DNA of 64,000 nucleotides from JAUMBM01 sp964441755 (GTDB lineage: Bacteria > Bacteroidota > Bacteroidia > Chitinophagales > Saprospiraceae). The translations under genes and the position numbers were made by a program. Numbering within the stretch: the stretch's first letter is position 1; each line of letters begins with the position of its first letter. Where the stretch lies: assembly GCA_964441755.1 (NCBI GenBank), contig CAYTVG010000006.1:1-64000 (forward strand). The letters run 5' to 3'. The notes under the pieces are model-generated. The model did not search any database. It saw nothing but the letters and a program-made list of their open reading frames with translations, and was not told the DNA's origin. This document shows, piece by piece, positions 54,033 through 60,566 of this stretch.

Positions 54033-54430
54033 GCCAAAGCGTCTTTGTTTTTTTGATTTTTCTGTTGAAAAATCAAAAAATAATACTTTGACTCATTGGC
54101 GGCGATAGCAGCCAAAGCGTCTTTGTTTTTTTGATTTTTCTGTTGAAAAATCAAAAAANNNNNNNNNNNNNNNNNNNNNNNNNNNNNNNNNNNNNNNNNN
54201 NNNNNNNNNNNNNNNNNNNNNNNNNNNNNNNNNNNNNNNNNNNNNNNNNNNNNNNNNNGATAGCAGCCAAAGCGTCTTTGTTTTTTTGATTTTTCTGTTG
54301 AAAAATCAAAAAAATAACACTTTGACTCATTGGCGGCGATAGCAGCCAAAGCGTCTTTGTTTTTTTGATTTTTCTGTTGAAAAATCAAAAAAATAATACT
54401 TTGACTCATTGGCGGCGATAGCAGCCAATG
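54033..54430. repeat. 78-80 bp palindromic tandem repeat array (with assembly gap)
   Basis: Units begin GCCAAAGCGTCTTTG at 54033, 54111, 54265 and 54344 (GCCAATGAG at 54424 starts the last, changed unit), spacing 78 to 80. Each unit has a hairpin with arms TTTTTTTGATTTTTC and GAAAAATCAAAAAAA around TGTT, and ends ACTCATTGGCGGCGATAGCA, which folds with the next unit (CTCATTGGC/GCCAATGAG at the array end). True copy number is hidden by the gap. The open frame running through here is repeat readthrough only. Confidence 0.85.
54159..54258. other. Assembly gap of exactly 100 N
   Basis: A run of 100 unknown bases, the usual placeholder for a scaffold join of unknown size. Both edges are repeat units, so the assembler probably broke on the array. 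Confidence 0.98.
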
Positions 54431-54444
54431 AGTTATCACTCTTT

Positions 54445-54855
54445 TCAGTTGTCCAGAAATCGTGCCTTCAGCGCCGGGCTGGGCATCATGCACTGATCTT
54501 TTTTACCAAACCAGCGATAGCGGTTGCGTGCAATATAATCGTATACAGCATTGAGGACAAACCTCGGCACCACCCACAATTTCAGCGACAGCACAGCCCA
54601 CCAGCCACCCAGCAAATAGAGCAGCTGCAAGGTTGCATCTGAACGCAAATAAACTTTACCTTTATCGATGAGTACCACCGAATTCAGTTGGTCGACAGGC
54701 AATCCGTGCTGCTGTAGCAAAGTACGGCCCACACCCGACTGCAAGCTGGCGAATTTAATTTTTCCTTCAGGATCTCTTTCAATGATCCATTGTACTGTGC
54801 CGTTGCACAGATTGCAGACACCATCAAACAGCAATACAGGCGATTCATTCTTCAT
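54445..54855 (-). CDS. DCC family (DUF393) thiol-disulfide oxidoreductase-like protein
   Basis: A 136-residue thioredoxin-fold protein of the DCC family, named for the motif DGVCNLCNGTVQWI (DxxCxxC) near residue 12. Other features are IKFASLQSGVGR, the SVVLIDKGKVYLRSDATLQLLYLLG segment and the C-terminal RNRYRWFGKKDQC. Its biochemical role is little known; a redox or disulfide function is assumed. It starts 4 bases after the glycosyltransferase stop, so the two are a transcription unit. The repeat array lies just downstream. Confidence 0.92.
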   Translation of the reverse strand: MKNESPVLLFDGVCNLCNGTVQWIIERDPEGKIKFASLQSGVGRTLLQQHGLPVDQLNSVVLIDKGKVYLRSDATLQLLYLLGGWWAVLSLKLWVVPRFVLNAVYDYIARNRYRWFGKKDQCMMPSPALKARFLDN

Positions 54856-54859
54856 TTTG

Positions 54860-55954
54860 TCAACTCATTACAGCTTTTTCAAATAGCTCTTTCATCTCTA
54901 TAACGCTGCTCTCGACAGAATAATGTGCAGCCGCGTAAGCCGCACCCGCCTGTCCCATACGCTGCCGATCGTCAGCATCTGTGGCCAGCCGCTCTATCGC
55001 CCGACCAAGCGCAAGGGCATCGCCCGGTGGAAAAAAAAGACCTGTCTCCCCCTGTACAGCCAGCTTGCGATTGCCCTCGATATCAGTCATAATTGTGGCA
55101 ACCCCCAAAAAAAGAGACTCCAGCACCACCTTAGAAAGCCCCTCTGCAAACGAAGGCAACACACTGATATCCATAGCCTTGATAAGGGAAAGAGCATCTT
55201 TCCTGAATCCCGTAAATCGTACGCGATCGGCGAAGGCTGTAGTTGACAGCAGGCGGCGCATTGCGGGTGTATCCAGATTTCTGCCGATAAAAAGCACATA
55301 AACAGGCAATTCTGCCGACACATACCGCAGCGCCTCAGCCAGCACAGCAACCCCCTTTACTTTTCGGGCATTGGCTACCGTGCCCACTACGATGGCATCG
55401 GGTGGCAGTCCGAAAGCTGCCAGGTCTGCTGTCTCCACACCTGCATACCAGGCGGGATTGTGACCCTTACCGACCGTCACTGCCTTAGTGCCGTCAAAGA
55501 AAGGCTGCTGCTGAAAGGTCTTTCGCACAGCCTCCGACACGCAGGCGACATAGTCGATGCGGGGACTCAGGTGCGTGAGGTACACACTTGGATCCCACCA
55601 GTCTACATGCCCCGCATATCCGCGGTAAGTGATCACTTTTACCGGCAGCCGCCAGGCCGCCCGAAGCCCATTGGCGATAGCCTTATTATTGCACAAATAC
55701 AGAATATCATACTGCCCGGCAGTTAGTTCCTCCCGAATACGGCGGACAGCTGCGCTGTCGAACTTTTTTGCCGGATGAAAATCTATCACCCGTATGCCCG
55801 CAGCGCGGAAGCGCTCTGCGAAGGGCGCCTCCCCTTGTGTCATAATATGGAGCTCAAGGCCTGCCTTTTGCAGGCCTATGAGCAACTCTCCCTCGGGTCT
55901 GACGGCATTGTAATTATCATCATAACTGCTGATTACCAGCACTTTTATAGCCAT
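54860..55954 (-). CDS. Glycosyltransferase family 4
   Basis: A 364-residue GT-B glycosyltransferase. The ATG at 55954 (MAIKVLVISSYDDN) suits the family; the frame to 56065 adds a palindrome-derived stretch. The N-terminal domain has RPEGELLIGLQKAGLELHIMT and the C-terminal GT1-like domain has VANARKVKGVAVLAEAL, VRFTGFRKDALSLIKAMDISVLPSFAEGLSKVVLESL (EGLSKVVLE corresponds to the EX7E motif) and GLFFPPGDALALGRAI. It adds a sugar to a lipid- or polysaccharide-linked acceptor of unknown kind. No glycan cluster is adjacent; ugd is 30 kb away. Confidence 0.9.
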   Translation of the reverse strand: MAIKVLVISSYDDNYNAVRPEGELLIGLQKAGLELHIMTQGEAPFAERFRAAGIRVIDFHPAKKFDSAAVRRIREELTAGQYDILYLCNNKAIANGLRAAWRLPVKVITYRGYAGHVDWWDPSVYLTHLSPRIDYVACVSEAVRKTFQQQPFFDGTKAVTVGKGHNPAWYAGVETADLAAFGLPPDAIVVGTVANARKVKGVAVLAEALRYVSAELPVYVLFIGRNLDTPAMRRLLSTTAFADRVRFTGFRKDALSLIKAMDISVLPSFAEGLSKVVLESLFLGVATIMTDIEGNRKLAVQGETGLFFPPGDALALGRAIERLATDADDRQRMGQAGAAYAAAHYSVESSVIEMKELFEKAVMS

Positions 55955-56050
55955 GAAATTCGATCGGATTGATTGTCCCGACAACTGTAAAATTGCTATA
56001 AAATTCTCAATTGCGCAAATTTTGCCTGACAGGATAAATTTTGAACCGGT

Positions 56051-56084
56051 GCTTTGTTTTGCCACTGCAGTGGCAAAACAAAGC
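56051..56084. repeat. Perfect 34-bp palindrome
   Basis: 17 bases each side, centre CACTGCAGTG, no loop. It separates the minus-strand SDR gene from the glycosyltransferase and starts 18 bases after the SDR stop, so it may end the SDR transcript. Confidence 0.85.
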
Positions 56085-56102
56085 AGCTGCTCTCAGGCCC
56101 CG

Positions 56103-56804
56103 TCAGGGCGTGGAGACAGAAACGGGCAGTATTTTTCCATTAAAAAATCCATGCCCGTGCTGCAAAAACCAAGCCACAAAGGCGCCCATGTCGGCGCTGC
56201 TGACGGGCGCCTGATAGCCCGGAAAAGCTTCGGCGAGCATTTCTGTCTGCACGGCGCCCAGCGCCAGTGCATTGACCCGCAGCTGCCGCTCCTTACACTC
56301 CTCCGCCAGGCATTCGGTGAGGCTTGCCAGCGCAGCTTTGCTGGCGCTGTAGGCCGACAGGCCCGGAAATTTGCTGCTCCCCTGAAAGCCGCCCATACTG
56401 CCAATGTTGACGATGTGCGCCGGCTGTGCCAGCGAAGGCAGCAGCGCCTGTATAAGGCGGGCGGGGGCAAAAACGTTGACAGCAAAAGTACGCTGCCAGT
56501 CGTCAGTACTCAACTCGCTAAATGGTTTGTTAATCAGCAGGCCTGCGTTGTTCAGGATGCCATCTATAGGTCCGAAAGCTGCCGCCCAGTCGGCCAGCAC
56601 AGCCGCATCGCCTGCTGCAATATCGTGCGCCAGCACATGTACCGCTGTCTGCGGGTTTACCCGCCCAACGGCTTTTACCAGCTGCTGCAGCCTGTCGGCA
56701 TCCCTGCTGACGGCCAGCAGGCACATATCAGGCGACTTGGCCAATGCAAGCGCCGTATCATAGCCGATTCCACGGCTGCCACCCGTGATGAGGTAAGTAG
56801 GCAT
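56103..56804 (-). CDS. SDR family oxidoreductase
   Basis: A 233-residue classical short-chain dehydrogenase. Cofactor site is YLITGGSRGIGYDTALAL; the structural NAG motif is ILNNAGLLINKPF; the catalytic Ser-Tyr-Lys set is IGSMGGF...YSASKAAL. The start MPTYLITGG at 56804 is chosen because the fold begins there. The substrate is unknown; the tail (FVAWFLQHGHGFFNGKILPVSVSTP) fits proteins of this size. A second SDR gene lies 187 bases upstream on the same strand, but the two sequences are not close copies. Confidence 0.9.
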   Translation of the reverse strand: MPTYLITGGSRGIGYDTALALAKSPDMCLLAVSRDADRLQQLVKAVGRVNPQTAVHVLAHDIAAGDAAVLADWAAAFGPIDGILNNAGLLINKPFSELSTDDWQRTFAVNVFAPARLIQALLPSLAQPAHIVNIGSMGGFQGSSKFPGLSAYSASKAALASLTECLAEECKERQLRVNALALGAVQTEMLAEAFPGYQAPVSSADMGAFVAWFLQHGHGFFNGKILPVSVSTP

Positions 56805-56991
56805 AGTATGGTTGTTGGTTTGTATACAGAAAAAAATGGGCAGCAATGCGCCCGAACATACGACCTATGGGCCCTGCTGCCGCTACGTATACTTCCGCCC
56901 GCCAGACGCTGTACGTGTTTAATTGCCAAAACGCTGTAGTTATCAACACTATGCACAAAGCCCAACGGATCACAGTATAACAATCCGGCGA

Positions 56992-57693
56992 CTACAAGGT
57001 TGGCCGAAGAATCAATTCGCGCAGGCTGCCCCCCGCCTGCCACGCCTGCCATACAGCCTCTGCCAGCTGTCGGGGGCTCAGCAGTTGTACGGCATCGACT
57101 TCTTCGCCCTCCCAGGAGCTGGTATAAGTAGCTCCGGGCTGCAACAGGGTCGTCCGGATGGGAGTCCCCGACAGCTGTCGCTCGAGACAATGGTGCCAGG
57201 CCTGCAGAGCATACTTACTAATGGTGTAATTTTCTACGCCTGCGGGCATATCCAGTACAGCTACCGAACCTATGGTCATGATGTGGCCACTACCGGCCTG
57301 CCGCATACCAGGCAGCAGGCGCCTTGTGAGGCGGTCAGCAGCCAGCACGTTGAGGGCCAGCAGGGCAGCCAGCGGATCACCGGCCTCTTCAATGCCCCCT
57401 ACGGCGAAGCTACCTACGTTGTGCAATAAGAGTCCGGGACTACCCAGGGCTTCACCTATGCCTTCGGCAAAAGTTGCGACCCCCGCCTCCGTTGACAAGT
57501 CTGCCGCCCACACCAGCAGCCTCGACTGCGGGAAGTGCAGGCGCCAATATGCCTGCAACTGCGCAAGCTCCTCCGAATTTCGGGCCGCAATGGCTACCGT
57601 AAACCCGTTAGCGGCAAATTTTTCGGCCACCGCCCTGCCAATTCCTCTGCTTCCGCCGCTTATTGCGATGCTCTGCTGCATAGCTTTTTTCAT
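56992..57693 (-). CDS. SDR family oxidoreductase
   Basis: A 233-residue classical short-chain dehydrogenase (229 if the ATG at 57681 is used). It has AISGGSRGIGRAVAEKFAANGF, LLLHNVGSFAVGG, SVAVLDMPAGVENYTISKYALQAW (Tyr-x3-Lys catalytic pair) and the closing DAVQLLSPRQLAEAVWQAW. Its sequence resembles 3-ketoacyl-ACP reductase relatives only in general form. It is read divergently from the MlaE gene, whose start region overlaps its 5' end region. Confidence 0.88.
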   Translation of the reverse strand: MKKAMQQSIAISGGSRGIGRAVAEKFAANGFTVAIAARNSEELAQLQAYWRLHFPQSRLLVWAADLSTEAGVATFAEGIGEALGSPGLLLHNVGSFAVGGIEEAGDPLAALLALNVLAADRLTRRLLPGMRQAGSGHIMTIGSVAVLDMPAGVENYTISKYALQAWHHCLERQLSGTPIRTTLLQPGATYTSSWEGEEVDAVQLLSPRQLAEAVWQAWQAGGSLRELILRPTL

Positions 57694-57711
57694 TTTACCC
57701 AATCTTTTGGC

Positions 57712-57719
57712 TAACTTTG
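57712..57719 (+). promoter_or_regulatory. -7 promoter box of the mlaE-mlaF unit
   Basis: TAACTTTG, an exact TAnnTTTG match. Transcription should start near 57725. The first in-frame ATG after it is at 57729 and a second at 57762. Confidence 0.6.
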
Positions 57720-57761
57720 CACACCGGAATGTACGGCCGGTATGAACCAGTTGCAAAAGAA

Positions 57762-58508
57762 ATGATAATAACTCGTTTTTTATTCCATGTAGGCCGATAT
57801 TTTCAGCTGTTGGGCCGAACGCTGGGCAAACCCGAAAACCACGTCATGTATTACCGGGAGATTACCCGGCAAATGTTTGACATCGGTGTTGGCTCGCTGG
57901 TCATCGTCATGCTTATTGCCATCTTTATCGGAGCCGTGACCTCCGTCCAGTTTGCCTACCAGCTGCAAGAAAGTTTTGTTCCTCGTTACTACATAGGTTA
58001 CATTGTTCGTGATATTACCATCATCGAACTGGCGCCCACCATCACCTGCCTCGTACTGGCTGGTAAAGTTGGTTCCAATCTTGCTTCTGAGCTGGGTGGT
58101 ATGCGACAAAAGGAGCACATCGATGCGATGGAAATTATGGGTGTCAATACCCCCGGCTTTCTGGTGCTGCCCAAGCTTATCGCCGCTGTCATTGTCATCC
58201 CTATGCTGGTGGCTATAGCTGCCTTCCTGAGTATCGTTGGTGGCTATGTAGCTTCCGTACCTACCGGCCTGCTGTCGGATGCCGAATATATATTGGGAGT
58301 TCGTTCATTCTTTCTGCCTTTCAACATACGGCTGATGTTTATCAAAGCGGTAGTGTTTGCCTTCCTGCTCACTTCCGTATCCTGTTACCAGGGCTATTTT
58401 GTCAAAAGTGGCAGTATTGAGCTGGGCAAAGCCAGCACCAATGCTGTGGTATTCAGTGATATATTGATCCTGTTGTTCGATTATCTCATCGCTGCTTTGT
58501 TTACTTAG
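57762..58508 (+). CDS. mlaE: MlaE-type ABC lipid transporter permease
   Basis: A 248-residue inner-membrane permease of the MlaE/DUF140 family, which moves phospholipids or related lipids between membranes. Features are FMGAVTSVQ-type IFIGAVTSVQFAYQLQESFVPRYYIGYIVRDITIIELAPTITCLVLAGKVGSNLASELGGMRQKEHIDAMEIMGVNTPGFLVLPKLIAAVIVIPML and the FVKSGSIELGKASTNAVVFSDILILLFDYLIAALF end. ATG at 57762 (MIITRFLFHVGRYFQLLGRTL) is the usual family start; ATG at 57729 would fit a near-leaderless transcript. The ATPase gene follows after 14 bases. No MCE-domain gene is nearby. Confidence 0.93.
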   Translation: MIITRFLFHVGRYFQLLGRTLGKPENHVMYYREITRQMFDIGVGSLVIVMLIAIFIGAVTSVQFAYQLQESFVPRYYIGYIVRDITIIELAPTITCLVLAGKVGSNLASELGGMRQKEHIDAMEIMGVNTPGFLVLPKLIAAVIVIPMLVAIAAFLSIVGGYVASVPTGLLSDAEYILGVRSFFLPFNIRLMFIKAVVFAFLLTSVSCYQGYFVKSGSIELGKASTNAVVFSDILILLFDYLIAALFT

Positions 58509-58522
58509 TAAATCCGGAAACC

Positions 58523-59293
58523 ATGATCAGAACTGTAGACATACGCAAACAATTCGACCAGCAGGAGGTCCTCAAGGGTATTACAACTGAATTTTTCAGC
58601 GGGCATACCAATCTTATCATTGGTCGTTCCGGTGCCGGCAAGACCGTATTGCTGAAGCTGCTGGTTGGTCTCTTTCAGCCTACGTCCGGGCAGGTTTTCT
58701 ACAATGATGTAGATTTTTTCAAGCTCAACCGCAAGGATATGCGCAATATGCGCATGAAGGTGGGCATGCTGTTTCAGGCATCGGCCCTGTTCGACTCCAT
58801 GACAGTTGAAGAGAATGTGCGCTTCCCGCTGGATATGTTTACTAAAAAGACGGCCAAGGAGAAACTCGATCGCGTCAATTTTTGCCTCGAACGGGTCAAT
58901 CTGACAGGTGCCAATAACAAATACCCTTCAGAGATTAGTGGTGGCATGCAAAAGCGGGTAGGTATTGCCCGTGCTATTGTACTGCAGCCTTCCTATCTGT
59001 TTTGCGACGAGCCCAACTCGGGCCTCGATCCCAAAACTTCTATCGTGATTGATGAGCTCATCCGCGATATCACTATCGAAAACAACATAACAACCATCAT
59101 CAACACCCACGATATGAATTCGGTCATGGGCATCGGTGACAATGTTATTTTGCTGCATGAAGGGCAAATTGCCTGGCGGGGCAACAAGCACGAAGTCCTC
59201 GACAGTGACAACAAGATTCTGCAGGATTTCATTTTTGCCAGCCCTTTCCTTCAGGACTTGCGGGCGGCGGCTATTGCTCGTAAGCAGGCGTAG
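58523..59293 (+). CDS. mlaF: MlaF-type ABC lipid transporter ATPase
   Basis: A 256-residue ATP-binding subunit paired with the permease. Walker A is GRSGAGKTVLLKLL, Q loop MLFQASALFDSMTVEENV, signature ISGGMQKRVGIARAIV, Walker B YLFCDEPNSGLDP, and the H-loop region TTIINTHDMNSVMGIGDNV. The FQASALFDSM motif and MlaE neighbour make it MlaF-like rather than a generic ABC ATPase. In the Mla system the missing partner, an MCE (MlaD) protein, must be coded elsewhere. A hairpin follows at 59304-59328. Confidence 0.92.
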   Translation: MIRTVDIRKQFDQQEVLKGITTEFFSGHTNLIIGRSGAGKTVLLKLLVGLFQPTSGQVFYNDVDFFKLNRKDMRNMRMKVGMLFQASALFDSMTVEENVRFPLDMFTKKTAKEKLDRVNFCLERVNLTGANNKYPSEISGGMQKRVGIARAIVLQPSYLFCDEPNSGLDPKTSIVIDELIRDITIENNITTIINTHDMNSVMGIGDNVILLHEGQIAWRGNKHEVLDSDNKILQDFIFASPFLQDLRAAAIARKQA

Positions 59294-59303
59294 AGTACGT
59301 ACG

Positions 59304-59328
59304 GCATTTTTGCCTCTGGCAAAAATGC
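59304..59328. terminator. Hairpin between mlaF and the pterin dehydratase gene
   Basis: GCATTTTTGCC pairs fully with GGCAAAAATGC around TCT. It lies 10 bases after the mlaF stop and 68 bases from the convergent gene, so it probably ends mlaF transcription. Confidence 0.75.
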
Positions 59329-59395
59329 TTAAAGACATGCTACTCGCTGACTCATATCTTGAGGTAATCGTACCCCTCCGGCATAACTGTTACGC

Positions 59396-59647
59396 TTATT
59401 GCTCGTAGCGACTGTACACCTGGTCAAACGCTGTTGCCAGTTGCCTGTCTTTATCGGTCACGATGCCCCCGGCATCATGGGTGCTAAGCGCTATATGCAG
59501 GCGGTTGTACACATTAGTCCACTCGGGATGGTGGTTGTACTGTTCAGCATAAAAGGCTGCTTCTGTCATAAAGGCGAAGGCCTGCCGAAAGTCTGCAAAG
59601 ATGAAGGTAGTCTCAAGTCGGTTATTCTTTTCAATCCAGTTGGACAT
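59396..59647 (-). CDS. 4a-hydroxytetrahydrobiopterin dehydratase (PCD/DCoH)
   Basis: An 83-residue enzyme that dehydrates 4a-hydroxy-tetrahydrobiopterin to regenerate pterin cofactor. The active-site signature is HHPEWTNVYNRLHIALSTHDAGG, with the typical F-x-F-x-D-F start (FIFADFRQAFAFM). No phenylalanine hydroxylase gene is nearby. Some PCD relatives also support molybdopterin enzymes. Its start codon overlaps the start of the divergent gene at 59646 (opposite strands, shared CATG). Confidence 0.93.
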   Translation of the reverse strand: MSNWIEKNNRLETTFIFADFRQAFAFMTEAAFYAEQYNHHPEWTNVYNRLHIALSTHDAGGIVTDKDRQLATAFDQVYSRYEQ

Positions 59648-60566
59648 GGCTAATTTTATTTATCCCTTTAACTTACGGGCGGGTACATTTGTTCTCGCAG
59701 GCCTGTTTTTTTCCTTACTACCCGTTTTGCTGCCGGCACAGCCGGCGCGCTTTCGCCTGCCGCAGTCATTGCGGGAGGTATCGGGACTGGCAGCAGTGGC
59801 CCCTGACAGCCTTTGGTGGCACAATGACAGCGGCGATGCGCCCCGACTTGTACTGACCAACGGACAGGGGCAGGTATTGTCGGAGGTGATGCTTGAGGGG
59901 GCGCGACATATTGACTGGGAGGATATGACGCACGACCCGGCGGGTTATCTCTACATAGCCGACTTTGGCGACAATCGGCGGCAACGAACCTGGCTCACCA
60001 TTTATCGCTACCACCCGCAACTCCTGACCCTCGACTCCATATACTATACCTACCCTGCCGGCCGTCGGCACGATGCCGAGGCTCTCTGCTGGCACAATGA
60101 CAGCCTGCACATTTTCACCAAAGACAGGCTCCCCAAAGGAAATACGACCCATCATTATTCGCTGCCCGCCCGCCCCGGAGCCCATGAAGCTGTATGGTGC
60201 GACAGCCTGCAGCTACCCAGGCGGGTGGTAACGGCTGCGGCCGTTAGCAGCGACGGGCAGCGGCTGGCGCTGCTCAGCTACCACTTCAGGTTGTGGTTGG
60301 GATTTTTCCCCAAATCTGCTGCCTCTGTCTTTCTTTTTAAGCTGCAGCCCGGCCGCGGCCTGCTGGCCGCAGAGCCGCGCCGGCTGCCGGTCAGCCGCAT
60401 CATTGCCACCCAGTATGAGTCTGCCGATTTTCTTTCCCCCAACAGCCTGCTGCTGGCCTCTGAGCAAACGCTTTTTATAAAAGCCAAAGCCCGGCGGCTC
60501 CGCCTGCCGCAGGCAGCGGCTACTCCTGTACGTATACGCGATGAACGCGGCCGGAGATCCCCGTGA
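59646..60566 (+). CDS. Secreted beta-propeller-like protein of unknown function
   Basis: A 306-residue protein with a signal peptide (MANFIYPFNLRAGTFVLAGLFFSLLPVLLPAQ). The body looks like beta-propeller blades: LREVSGLAAVAPDSLWWHNDSGDAP, DPAGYLYIADFGDNRRQR, RRHDAEALCWHNDSLHIFTKDR and VTAAAVSSDGQRLALLSYH. It resembles uncharacterised secreted Bacteroidota proteins with the same SGLAAVAPD...WWHNDSG opening. The start is fixed by the divergent PCD gene next to it. The final 47 bases overlap the convergent murF-alr gene, an unusually long antisense overlap. Confidence 0.7.
   Translation: MANFIYPFNLRAGTFVLAGLFFSLLPVLLPAQPARFRLPQSLREVSGLAAVAPDSLWWHNDSGDAPRLVLTNGQGQVLSEVMLEGARHIDWEDMTHDPAGYLYIADFGDNRRQRTWLTIYRYHPQLLTLDSIYYTYPAGRRHDAEALCWHNDSLHIFTKDRLPKGNTTHHYSLPARPGAHEAVWCDSLQLPRRVVTAAAVSSDGQRLALLSYHFRLWLGFFPKSAASVFLFKLQPGRGLLAAEPRRLPVSRIIATQYESADFLSPNSLLLASEQTLFIKAKARRLRLPQAAATPVRIRDERGRRSP

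Noticed and set aside
53885..54493. Open frame on the minus strand with a repeated AAIAANESKYYFLIFQQKNQKNKDAL-like peptide
   Set aside because: It is the repeat array read through with no stops. The gap length is arbitrary, unit spacing shifts between 78 and 80 bases, and a real M43 gene starts in another frame inside it.
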